Positions 35,605 to 44,433 of a stretch of 64,000 nt of DNA are shown piece after piece (positions within the stretch are counted from its first letter, which is position 1; each line of letters starts with the position of its first letter). The DNA comes from Kumtagia yinganensis (GTDB lineage: Bacteria > Pseudomonadota > Alphaproteobacteria > Rhizobiales > Rhizobiaceae): the NCBI RefSeq assembly GCF_040081985.1, contig NZ_JBEBMH010000013.1:1-64000 (forward strand). Direction: 5' to 3'. A program made the position numbers and the translations under genes. Under the pieces are notes generated by a model. That model did no database searches and was not told the DNA's origin. It saw nothing but the letters and a program-made list of their open reading frames with translations.

Positions 35605-35687
35605 GATCGCAGCATCCTGTTGCTGGCCGGCGCGGGCGCGGGCATGATCGGCATCGCAAGATAGCGGCCGCGGCGGGCGCGCGAGGA

Positions 35688-36566
35688 ATGGAAAAAAGCA
35701 TGCGACCTGACGAGGCGATGAAAGCCCGGTTCGAACGCGACGGTCTCGTCTTCCCGATCCCCGTCCTGGAAGCCGACGAGGCAGCCCGATATTTGAGCGG
35801 CTATGAGGCGATGGTGGCGGCGCGGGGTGGCCGCCTGCCCAAGGCGTTCAACGCCAAGACGCATCTTCTCGTGCCGTGGCTCTGGGATCTGGTCCACGAT
35901 CCCCGGGTGCTGGATGTGGTCGAAGAGGTGCTCGGACCGGACATACTGTGCTGGGGCACGAGCTTCATCACCAAGCGCGGCGGAGACGGCCGCTACGTAA
36001 CCTGGCATCAGGATGCCACGCACTGGAAACTTTCGTCTCCCGAGGCGGTGACGGCCTGGGTTGCGCTGTCGCCGAGCAACCGGAGCAACGGCTGCGTACG
36101 CGCCGTGCCGGGAACGCATCACGTGCAACTTGCGCATGATCACCCCGAGGACCCGAACAACATGCTGGGCCGCCGCGAGCAGGTGGTCGCAGACATCGAC
36201 GAGGAAACCGCGGTCGACATCGTGCTGCGGCCCGGCGAAATGTCGATCCATCACCCGCTCATCATCCACGGCTCGGAGCCGAATCTGTCGAGCGGCCCGC
36301 GCGTCGGTTTCGCCATCCGCTACATTCCGGCAGCCATCCGTCAGACCGATGGACTGGAAAATTCCGCTACTCTGGTGAGAGGCCGCGATCATCGCACTTT
36401 CGTTCTCGAACAAAAGCCTGAAGGCGAGTTCCATCCGGAAGCGGTGAAGCGGCATCGCATGGTGCTGCGGCGTGCCATGAGCGTGATCTTCGGGGACGCC
36501 GTACCGGCTCCTGAAACAGGCGGCAGTGCGCTGGAAGACGCGCAGGAGGTTAATACCAAGCGTTAA
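35688..36566 (+). CDS. Phytanoyl-CoA dioxygenase (PhyH) family protein (copy 1)
   Basis: 292 residues, a non-haem Fe(II)/2-oxoglutarate oxygenase. Metal ligands H-x-D lie in VTWHQDATHWKLS with the distal His in MSIHHPLIIHGSEPN, and the 2-oxoglutarate-binding Arg is probably in GFAIRYIP. TAWVALSPSNRSNGCVRAVP and PGTHHV are family signatures. Members hydroxylate lipids, natural products or sugars. It is divergent from the acyl/glycan operon and paralogous to the gene at 36707. A second ATG four codons in may be the true start. Confidence 0.87.
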   Translation: MEKSMRPDEAMKARFERDGLVFPIPVLEADEAARYLSGYEAMVAARGGRLPKAFNAKTHLLVPWLWDLVHDPRVLDVVEEVLGPDILCWGTSFITKRGGDGRYVTWHQDATHWKLSSPEAVTAWVALSPSNRSNGCVRAVPGTHHVQLAHDHPEDPNNMLGRREQVVADIDEETAVDIVLRPGEMSIHHPLIIHGSEPNLSSGPRVGFAIRYIPAAIRQTDGLENSATLVRGRDHRTFVLEQKPEGEFHPEAVKRHRMVLRRAMSVIFGDAVPAPETGGSALEDAQEVNTKR

Positions 36567-36706
36567 GGTTCGGGCAGCGGGCGGCGTTGGCGCGACATCC
36601 GCTGTCATGGCTAAGGACCGAAAGGCATAGCCAATCCACTGCCTTCGCTCGGTGCGCCCGTATAGAGGTCGCTCGAAGACCGAGAAGGACTTTACGGCTA
36701 ATCCCA

Positions 36707-37540
36707 TCAGGCTGGCGCCTCGTGGCTCCGTTTCACCGCGGGATACACAATGCTCATCCAGCTCCGAAGACTCTGGCTGTGGCGGCGAATTGCCTCCGGG
36801 GCGAACTCGCCCGCGGGCGGCTGCTCAAGATCGAAGGTTCCGTGATCCCGCCCGCTGACCAGGGTTGCCGATCCTCTGAGGGACCCGATCTGCGACAAGT
36901 CGCCCGCGATGTAGCGGATGGCGAAACCGAGGCGGCGCGCGCCGGACGTGTTTGGCTTCGAGCCGTGGATCAGCAACAGATGATGGAGCGACATCTCGCC
37001 GGGGGCCAGGTCCACATGAACCGCCTGCTCCTCATCGACATCGACACGGATTTCCTCGCCGCCCGCCAGCAGGTTGTTCTGGGAAGCGGACGGACCGTGC
37101 TCATGCTGCCGGGTGTGGCTGCCGTAGACCACCTGCAGCCCACCATTCGTCCGTGTCGACGGCGTGAAGGCGACCCATGCCGTCAGCGCATGAGGGGCCG
37201 ATAATCCCCAGTAAGTTGCATCTTGATGCCAAGGAACTTCGCTCGGCTCGCCCGGACGCTTGTCGAAAAAACTTGAAGCCCAGCACAGCACGTCAGGGCC
37301 GAGTACCTCTGTGACCGGTGCGACGACCCGCGGGTCGGTGACGAGGTCCCAGAGCCATGGTACGAGCAGATGCGGCTTGAAGTTAAGCACCGGCGGCAGC
37401 CGACCCGCCCGCTTCTGCTCCATTTCCTCGATGCGACGCAGCCTGTCGGCCGCCTCCTCGCGCGACAGCACGCGGATCGGGAACACCGCGCCGTCGCGCT
37501 TGTAGCTGGCGGTCAACGGAGCGTCGACACTCATCGGCAC
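36707..37540 (-). CDS. Phytanoyl-CoA dioxygenase (PhyH) family protein (copy 2)
   Basis: 277 residues. The order of motifs is the same as in copy 1: HLLVPWLWDLVTDPRVVAPV, VPWHQDATYWGLS (H-x-D), TAWVAFTPSTRTNGGLQVVY, MSLHHLLLIHGSKPN (distal His) and GFAIRYIAGDLS. The conserved first-shell residues make it a likely active Fe(II)/2-oxoglutarate oxygenase. It is convergent with copy 1. Two such oxygenases next to a P450 imply several oxidation steps on one product. Confidence 0.87.
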   Translation of the reverse strand: MPMSVDAPLTASYKRDGAVFPIRVLSREEAADRLRRIEEMEQKRAGRLPPVLNFKPHLLVPWLWDLVTDPRVVAPVTEVLGPDVLCWASSFFDKRPGEPSEVPWHQDATYWGLSAPHALTAWVAFTPSTRTNGGLQVVYGSHTRQHEHGPSASQNNLLAGGEEIRVDVDEEQAVHVDLAPGEMSLHHLLLIHGSKPNTSGARRLGFAIRYIAGDLSQIGSLRGSATLVSGRDHGTFDLEQPPAGEFAPEAIRRHSQSLRSWMSIVYPAVKRSHEAPA

Positions 37541-38031
37541 ATCATCTCGAATTCAAGCCTCGACTCGCGTGACAGGAACAGGATCATGCCCTGTTCAGAC
37601 CTTCAAGGATCAGATCGTTCCGATCCGACAAACCGCCGCACAGCTTTTTTGGGGGAAAATGGGTGCAAGTCAACGCCGGCTGCGTGTTCGCAGCACGTTG
37701 CGATCCCTGAAGACACGATTGATGAGTTGTATGGTGCTGCGTCGTCCGGCGCCCACGGATCGCCGACGATAGGCACTTGGCGATGCCGAACGGGTCACGA
37801 AATTCGCAGGCGCAATGACGAGGGCTCGGGATTTGCCTTGGCAAAGCGGCGAAAGAGGTCTTTAGGGAGGCTCGCGACATACCGCTTGCCCCTTTGTAAG
37901 GCAGCCGTCAGCATGGGCGCGGGTGAATCGGAGCTGGCCTTCGCAGATGGATCGGGCCGCTCGTCCCGTGAGATAACGGCGAAGCGAGATAAATCATCGC
38001 GCGGACGAGCTCGTAGGAACGGAGGAACGGA
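37541..38031. other. Intergenic region, no gene recognised
   Basis: About 490 bases between divergent genes. Short open frames exist on both strands but none has a recognisable motif or a ribosome-binding site. It must contain promoters for both flanking genes. Confidence 0.4.
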
Positions 38032-38778
38032 TTGAACACTTCGGCTGTCACGGAGGAATACGAAGGTGTCTGCAACATCTGCGGAGCGGCAAACCTCTTC
38101 AAAAGAGAAAATATCAGGACCCGCGAGACGTTTCTCTGCTCTTCGTGCCGTGGCTCGCTTCGCTATCGGGCGCAAGCCGACGCGATTCTAAGGGAGTACG
38201 CGCCAGAAGGCGTGTCGACGATCAAAGCCCTAATCGAGTCGGAAACGTTCGGGCACATCAGATTATACGAGCCCGGCGTGGTCGGACCGTTCAGAAGGCT
38301 GTTTCAAACCATGAGCAGTTACGAACAGTCATTCTATTGGGAGGATGTGGCCGAAGGCAACAAAAAGGACGGCATGGTCTGCCAGAATCTCGAACGCCTT
38401 ACCTATCCAGACGAAACGTTCGACCTCGTTGTCTCATCCGATGTTTTCGAGCATGTGCGCAAGCCATATGTGGGCTTCGCTGAGGTGAGAAGAGTTTTGA
38501 AGCAGGGCGGACGTCACATCTTTTCCGTTCCCGCGAACGACAATCTCCGTGCCGATTCGGTTTCCCGCGTCGATACAAGCTCGGATAACGATATTTTCCT
38601 TCTGCCTGCCGTGTATCACGGCAACGGCACGGCCGGGGGGCGGTCTCTGGTTTACACCGACTTCGGTACCGATGTGCTGGACAAGCTCGGTGAAATCGGT
38701 CTCACGACCCAGATTTTCTACTATGCTCCGGCGCCCGGTTTCCCAAGGCAACTGACGTTCGTTTCGCGTCGCGATTGA
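38032..38778 (+). CDS. SAM-dependent methyltransferase with N-terminal zinc-ribbon
   Basis: 248 residues. An N-terminal CxxC...CxxC pair (VCNICGAAN, FLCSSCRGSLRYR) looks like a small zinc-binding knuckle. A type 11 methyltransferase core follows with LTYPDETFDLVVSSDVFEHV and EVRRVLKQGGRHIFSVP. The glycine-rich motif I is weak, which is common in this subgroup found in polysaccharide clusters. The start is a TTG with GGAGGA six bases upstream. It is followed by rfbA in the same direction. Substrate unknown. Confidence 0.8.
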   Translation: MNTSAVTEEYEGVCNICGAANLFKRENIRTRETFLCSSCRGSLRYRAQADAILREYAPEGVSTIKALIESETFGHIRLYEPGVVGPFRRLFQTMSSYEQSFYWEDVAEGNKKDGMVCQNLERLTYPDETFDLVVSSDVFEHVRKPYVGFAEVRRVLKQGGRHIFSVPANDNLRADSVSRVDTSSDNDIFLLPAVYHGNGTAGGRSLVYTDFGTDVLDKLGEIGLTTQIFYYAPAPGFPRQLTFVSRRD

Positions 38779-38973
38779 TCGATCTTTCAATCTGCGAAAA
38801 ATGGCCAGAGCGACCCATGGACAGGATCTGTCGAACCGGAATCTCCAACCTTTCAACCCAGGTAAAGATTTTGACATGGAAATTCGGGCAGCCGAATCGC
38901 TTGGAAATCCGGCTCACAAACTGTATGCGAAACTGGAGGACGGCCAAACCCCACCGCCACGCCGAGGACGCAA

Positions 38974-39843
38974 GTGAAGGGAATCATACTGGCGGGAGGG
39001 AGCGGCACACGCCTGTACCCGGTCACCAAGGCGACGTCGAAACAACTCCTGCCGGTCTTCGACAAGCCGATGATCTACTATCCGCTCAGCATTCTGATGC
39101 TGGCCGGCATCCGCGAAATCCTCGTCATCTCGACACCCTACGATCTCCCGCAATTCGAACGTTTGCTGGGCGACGGCGGGCAAGTCGGTCTTAGGATCAG
39201 CTATGCCGCACAGCCCGAGCCTGGCGGCCTGGCGCAGGCCTACCTGATCGGCGCCCCCTTCGTGAACGCCGAGCCCTCTGCCCTCATACTCGGCGACAAC
39301 ATCTTCCACGGGCACGGTCTGGTCGATCTTCTCGCAAAAGCCGGCAGCCGCCAGCGCGGAGCGACCATCTTTGGATATCGTGTGAAAGATCCGCAACACT
39401 ACGGGGTTGTCGAGTTCGATGCCGAGGGGCGAGCGATCTCCATAGACGAAAAACCTCACATTCCGCGGTCGGAATGGGCCGTGACCGGCCTCTATTTCTA
39501 TGACGGCGACGCGCCGGAAATGGCGGCAAGGCTAAAGCCTTCGGGGCGGGGCGAGCTTGAGATCACCGATCTCAACCGGGCGTATCTCAAACGGGGCGAT
39601 CTTCAGGTCGAGAAATTTGGCCGCGGATTCGCCTGGCTCGATACCGGCACAATGGACAGCCTGCTGGAGGCCGCGACCTTCGTCAGGACTCTGGAGCGGC
39701 GTCAGCGCTTGCGAATAGCGTGTCCGGAAGAGATTGCATTTCGCAACGGCTGGATTTCTCGCGAGGACCTGCACGCCCTCGGGTTGAAGTACGGTGCAAG
39801 CGAGTATGGGGCCTATCTGGCCCAGATTGCATCTACAGAGTAG
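38974..39843 (+). CDS. rfbA: Glucose-1-phosphate thymidylyltransferase
   Basis: 289 residues, the usual length of RmlA/RfbA. The nucleotide-binding start is GIILAGGSGTRLYPVTKATS followed by KQLLPVFDKPMIYYPLS. Other signatures are LILGDNIFHGHGL, YGVVEFD, ISIDEKPHIPRS and the C-terminal region AWLDTGTMDSLLEAATFVRT and FRNGWISREDL. It makes dTDP-glucose, the first step to dTDP-rhamnose and other deoxysugars. rmlB, C and D are not in the window, so the rest of the pathway must be elsewhere. Starts with GTG. Confidence 0.93.
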   Translation: MKGIILAGGSGTRLYPVTKATSKQLLPVFDKPMIYYPLSILMLAGIREILVISTPYDLPQFERLLGDGGQVGLRISYAAQPEPGGLAQAYLIGAPFVNAEPSALILGDNIFHGHGLVDLLAKAGSRQRGATIFGYRVKDPQHYGVVEFDAEGRAISIDEKPHIPRSEWAVTGLYFYDGDAPEMAARLKPSGRGELEITDLNRAYLKRGDLQVEKFGRGFAWLDTGTMDSLLEAATFVRTLERRQRLRIACPEEIAFRNGWISREDLHALGLKYGASEYGAYLAQIASTE

Positions 39844-39900
39844 TTCGACGACAGCCGAGCTAAAGGACCAAGACAACATCCGTTTCCAGGACCGCCTCCG

Positions 39901-42900
39901 ATGACAACCACCAAATACGGGGACATCAACAAGAAGGTGACGAACCAGTTGCGCGGCTGGGCATTGGATCCAGAGGCGGCCACGAACCGTATGTCGATAA
40001 CAATATCAATCGACGGTCAACAGCTTCCTCCCGTGCTTGCGAAGGAGTTCCGGTCGACGACGGTCGGCCGCCACGGAAGCGACGGCTATTGTGGTTATTC
40101 GATTGTTCCTCCGCTCTCATTCTTCGACGGCCGGGAACACCGCGTCGAGGTATCCATTTCCGGGACAGGCAACACGATATATTCCGGTCCATTCAAGTTC
40201 GATGATTTACGTGTCGGAGGCAGCGGGGCGAACATATTTGGTGTCGTCACCCAGATTAATACGGCTGGTGTTCGCGGATGGGTGCTCGACAACGACAATC
40301 GTGACAAACAGATAGTCGTATCGGTACATATCGACGGGGCGCTTCGTTTTGAGATTGCCGCCGCCGATCCTTCCAACGGCGGACCGGCCGAAGCCGCCAA
40401 GCATGGCTTTGGTTTCGAATTTCCCAGTGATCTATACGATGATCGTGAGCATACAGTAGCAGTGCATGTGTCCGGTGCGGGCGCCGTCCCCTGTCTGGTC
40501 TCCCCTGCCATCCTGCTTGCGTCGGCTGACCGGCCGTGCGTCGAGATCGAGGTGCAGGGCTGGCGCGCAGGAAAACTGGTTTGCACCGGGCGCGATACCG
40601 CCAAACCCGACGGCACCGCGCCATCCCTTGTGCTGGCGGCGGGTGACAAGACCATCATTCCAGACGTTCGCAGAAAAAGTGCGGCTGGCGATCCGCAACA
40701 GTTTGAATATTATTTCGATCTGTCCGCAATAAAGCCTTCTTTGCTAATCTCGTCTGGTGCCAGTATAAATAAAGCGAAGTCAAGAGAGTTTCTCAAGAAG
40801 GTGCCTGCGAATATATTGTCCGCATGCGCCCGGCTTGAAATCGAAAGAACTGACCGTGCCGAAGCGCGTGCATCGATCTCTCTGGCATATATGCCGCAGG
40901 AGCAGGACAGCTTTTTTGTCCTTGTCGATGGCGCCTTGCAGTGTTCGATAAGTACCGCGCGGGTGCATCCTGATGGCAAGCTGTCAGTGCCGCTGTCTCA
41001 TATTGTCGGGGACCGAAGGCATCCGGTCGAGTTGGAGGTGCGTTTTGCCGACGAGTCGACTCAGATCTCCCGCTCGCCGCTGCGACTGAACCTGCTCCGA
41101 GGCGAAGATCTGGTCAGCAACGGCAGTTTGGCAAATTGGACCGGAACCCTGCCAGACAACTGGAATGTCCACCTTGACGCCGGCGCTACGCTTGTCAAAT
41201 CACGTTCCCCCGGATTCGATTTCGCGCGCGTGGCAAACGAAACCGCCGAGCCGGCTATCTTTCACTTTTCGCAGAAGCTTACGGTCGACCCCGATGAGAG
41301 CGCGCTTGCCGTAGTCTTGAAGGCGCGTTCCTCCGAAGCCGCCAGTGCTGGCCTTCGAGTGGCGCTGGTCGGCGCTGGAGTGGCCCTCGAAGAACCTCAG
41401 TTCAAACCTGTCCCGCTGCATCGCGCCTGGTCGGTGCAAACCATGCGTGTCGGAGTCCCCCGCTCTTCGAATACTCATCAGGTGAAATTGGTCATCGAAG
41501 CCACCTCGCCGGCAGGCGGCTGGATCGACATCGCCCAGATAGCCGCAGGCGAGCCCGGATTTGTCGCCGGTTCTCGCCCTCACCTCGAAGCCAACAGCTC
41601 CGAGGGGGGCGACCTCAATGCAGTGACGAACGGGGATTTCAGCAATTGGGTAGGCCCTTATAGACGTGCAGCATCGTTTCGCGCCTCCGACCTTGCGGAC
41701 GGCTGGACCTTTCGCTGCAAACCCGCCAGTCCGGCCTTAAGCATCGCCCTTTGCCAAGGAAATCTAAGGGAAATCACCCTGCCTGAACGCGGCCCCCTGG
41801 CCTATGGCGTCGCTATTTTCGGTCAAATCAAGGAGGGCTACGCGCGGCTGGAAACAAGACTCGACAAATATCGGCTTTCGCTCTCGAAATCTCTCAATTT
41901 AGGATTTTATGTGCAATGCGCTTCCGCGCTCGGCTTTGAGAACAACACGGCGGAAGTCAGATACGAGATTGACCACATAGGCGTCATCGAGCGCAGCCAC
42001 GAGGGCCGCGATGGCGTCCGCTCTTATAAGGATCAGCGACTCTTCGTAATCAAACGCCGCGTTGCGGTCACCCGGACAGGGCGGCATTTCGGCTTAGACT
42101 TGAAACCGGACGATGTTGAGACATTATGCCGGCACGCTCGCCTGAACCTCGATAACCCGGATAGGGAATACTTTCTGTCTTTCGTTTGGACGGCTAATGT
42201 CGACGCCGCGCTGTTTTCTGTCCGATTGGGGCCGGTCGCCGAGCGGCCTGTTACCGATGCGCCGAGCAGATACTATGCCTTGGAAGACCCCAATATTGCC
42301 GCACAAATCGACCGTACCGTCGGGTTGGCTGCTTGGACGAGTCAAGCAGGAATACCGGTGTCTTCGTCCCGGCGCGTTCCCGAAAAACTCTCGGTGAAAT
42401 GGAGTTGGGATCAGATCCATCCCGGCGAAACAACCGAGATTGTCATCCCGGTCTTCAACGCCATTGATGAAACGTTGGATTGCCTTTCATCCATTGGTTA
42501 CGCGACGGATCGTCCGGTGTTGGTGACGCTGGTGGACGACGGGTCGACAACTCTGAACCGCGAGCGCTTGCGCCGTTTCGTTGCCGATGTGCCATGGATA
42601 AAGCTCATCGAGAACGAGGGGAACACGGGCTATACCAACGCTGCCAACAAGGGAATGAGCAGAGCTCTATCCAAATGGATCGTTCTGCTGAACAGCGACA
42701 CGATCGTCACCCGGGGTTGGCTCGATGGGTTGCTCGAGGCCGCGATCGCCCGCCCGGACGCGACGATGATCGGCCCCCTCTCGAACGCGGCATCCTGGCA
42801 ATCCGTCCCGGACGTCAAGGACGCCAAGGGCGGATGGAGCACCAACCCTCTTCCGCCCGGCATTTTCATCGAGGACATTGCAGACGATGTTCGCCGGTTC

Positions 42901-43284
42901 TCCGAAAAGGCGTTCCCTTATGTCCCGCTTTTGAACGGATTTTGCACCCTCATTCGAAGGGAGGCGCTTGAAGAAGTCGGATACCTGGATGGTCACTCCT
43001 TTCCCATGGGATATGGAGAGGAGACGGATTTATGCATCAGGATGGCCAAGGCAGGTCACAAGCTTGTTCTCGCCGACCACGTGTACATATACCATCAGAA
43101 GTCAGCGAGTTTTGGCGAAAAGCGCCGGTCCGTCTTAACGAAGCAGGGCAGCAAGGCCTTGGCAGGCAAGCACCCGGATGTAAATCTCGTCGACCTTCAG
43201 CAGAGCCTTTCCGAGCTGAACTCCTTAATCGGAATCAGAAAAGCTCTTCGAGAGATCTATCGAGCGGCGAATACGAACACCTAA
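39901..43284 (+). CDS. Large multidomain protein with C-terminal GT2 glycosyltransferase
   Basis: 1127 residues. Two tandem beta-sandwich-like repeats open the protein. The first has QLRGWALDPEA, ISIDGQQLPPV and FFDGREHRVEVSISGTGN; the second has GVRGWVLDNDN, VHIDGALRFEI and YDDREHTVAVHVSGAGA. Further beta-rich regions follow, then a GT2 domain from about residue 841 with TEIVIPVFNAIDETLDCLSS, TLVDDGST, NEGNTGYTNAANKGMSRALS, VLLNSDTIVTRGWLDGLLEA and GYGEETDLCIRMAKAG (E-T-D of the acceptor site). It probably adds sugars to a surface polysaccharide, with the N-terminal repeats binding glycan. It lies just downstream of rfbA. Confidence 0.85.
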   Translation: MTTTKYGDINKKVTNQLRGWALDPEAATNRMSITISIDGQQLPPVLAKEFRSTTVGRHGSDGYCGYSIVPPLSFFDGREHRVEVSISGTGNTIYSGPFKFDDLRVGGSGANIFGVVTQINTAGVRGWVLDNDNRDKQIVVSVHIDGALRFEIAAADPSNGGPAEAAKHGFGFEFPSDLYDDREHTVAVHVSGAGAVPCLVSPAILLASADRPCVEIEVQGWRAGKLVCTGRDTAKPDGTAPSLVLAAGDKTIIPDVRRKSAAGDPQQFEYYFDLSAIKPSLLISSGASINKAKSREFLKKVPANILSACARLEIERTDRAEARASISLAYMPQEQDSFFVLVDGALQCSISTARVHPDGKLSVPLSHIVGDRRHPVELEVRFADESTQISRSPLRLNLLRGEDLVSNGSLANWTGTLPDNWNVHLDAGATLVKSRSPGFDFARVANETAEPAIFHFSQKLTVDPDESALAVVLKARSSEAASAGLRVALVGAGVALEEPQFKPVPLHRAWSVQTMRVGVPRSSNTHQVKLVIEATSPAGGWIDIAQIAAGEPGFVAGSRPHLEANSSEGGDLNAVTNGDFSNWVGPYRRAASFRASDLADGWTFRCKPASPALSIALCQGNLREITLPERGPLAYGVAIFGQIKEGYARLETRLDKYRLSLSKSLNLGFYVQCASALGFENNTAEVRYEIDHIGVIERSHEGRDGVRSYKDQRLFVIKRRVAVTRTGRHFGLDLKPDDVETLCRHARLNLDNPDREYFLSFVWTANVDAALFSVRLGPVAERPVTDAPSRYYALEDPNIAAQIDRTVGLAAWTSQAGIPVSSSRRVPEKLSVKWSWDQIHPGETTEIVIPVFNAIDETLDCLSSIGYATDRPVLVTLVDDGSTTLNRERLRRFVADVPWIKLIENEGNTGYTNAANKGMSRALSKWIVLLNSDTIVTRGWLDGLLEAAIARPDATMIGPLSNAASWQSVPDVKDAKGGWSTNPLPPGIFIEDIADDVRRFSEKAFPYVPLLNGFCTLIRREALEEVGYLDGHSFPMGYGEETDLCIRMAKAGHKLVLADHVYIYHQKSASFGEKRRSVLTKQGSKALAGKHPDVNLVDLQQSLSELNSLIGIRKALREIYRAANTNT

Positions 43285-43299
43285 ATTGAGATCGGGCCC

Positions 43300-44397
43300 G
43301 TGGCGAAAGTACCCTCGGTTGTTTTTGTGTTGCCTGTCAAAGGGGCAAGCGGCGGAGCCAACTCCGTCGTGCAGGAGGCCCTTGGGCTTTCTGAGCTAGG
43401 CGTAAGATGCGTCGTAGCAGTGGACGCCAAGAACTGGGGTTCGTTCATCGACAACTACCCTGAGCTCATGGGAAAGGCAGTCGTATTGCGCTCTTACGAT
43501 TCGCCCAATGCTTTGGCGGAGTTGATGAGGGATTGCGACGTTGCTGTTGCGACGACCAACGTGTCCGTTGCGGAGGTCTCGGTTGCGCTTGAAGCGCTCT
43601 CGTCAAAAGAGCGGGCGGGCGTGAAGCTGGCGTATTACGTCCAGGACTATGAGCCTCTTTTCTACCACCCTGAGAGCGAGGGCTGGCGTATTGCCCACGC
43701 ATCGTACGGCACCCTGAAGGAGGCAACGCTTTTCGCGAAGACGAAGTGGCTCTGCGATATCGTTTATCTTAATCACGGCATCAGGGTGAGGAAGGTTACC
43801 CCATCAATCGATCACGGTATCTATTATCCCGATTTGTCGCTGGAGAAGGACTATATATGTGTCGGCGCCATGCTGAGGGTAAGGACGGCAAGGCGCGCGC
43901 CGCAAAGGACCGCCAGGATACTTCAAATCTTGCGTGATACGGTGCCGGAAAAGATCGTGTTGCAGGTGTTCGGTTCCAGCGACGAGGAACTCGAATCGGT
44001 GGGCATTGCGACATCGCAAGGGATCGTAAATCGCGGACGCCTGAAACGCACGGAAGTGCCCGCATTCATGCGGGGGTGCGACCTTTTCCTGGATTTATCC
44101 GACTTCCAGGCGTTTGGTCGAACGGGACTTGAAGCGATGGCTTCCGGCTGTATTCCCCTTGTTCCGGCGCTAGGCGGGACGGATGAATACGCTATCCATG
44201 GCAAGAACGCGCTTGTTGTGGATACCAGAAGCGACCGCCACATTCTCGATGCGGTAGGAATGTTCTTGACCTTGTCGGATCGTGAACGGCGCACCATGCA
44301 ACAGGCGGCATTGGAGACAGCGTCGGATTTTTCGATACGAAAGGCCGCCCTTTCCGAGCTACGCTTGTTCCAGGAACTGTGCTGGCAAGACCATTGA
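43300..44397 (+). CDS. GT4-family glycosyltransferase
   Basis: 365 residues with GT-B architecture. N-terminal VVFVLPVKGASGGANSVVQE is the acceptor-side loop. The C-terminal domain has LQVFGSSDEELESVGI, RGRLKRTEVPAFMRGCDLFL and FGRTGLEAMASGCIPLVPAL (the E-x7-E region that grips the nucleotide-sugar) then GTDEYAIHGKNALVVD. The start is a GTG 15 bases after the preceding GT gene, so they share a transcript. Retaining transferase by family; sugar unknown. Confidence 0.87.
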   Translation: MAKVPSVVFVLPVKGASGGANSVVQEALGLSELGVRCVVAVDAKNWGSFIDNYPELMGKAVVLRSYDSPNALAELMRDCDVAVATTNVSVAEVSVALEALSSKERAGVKLAYYVQDYEPLFYHPESEGWRIAHASYGTLKEATLFAKTKWLCDIVYLNHGIRVRKVTPSIDHGIYYPDLSLEKDYICVGAMLRVRTARRAPQRTARILQILRDTVPEKIVLQVFGSSDEELESVGIATSQGIVNRGRLKRTEVPAFMRGCDLFLDLSDFQAFGRTGLEAMASGCIPLVPALGGTDEYAIHGKNALVVDTRSDRHILDAVGMFLTLSDRERRTMQQAALETASDFSIRKAALSELRLFQELCWQDH

Positions 44398-44433
44398 CTA
44401 AGCCCATAGCCCGCCGAGATCGGCGCATAGCCG

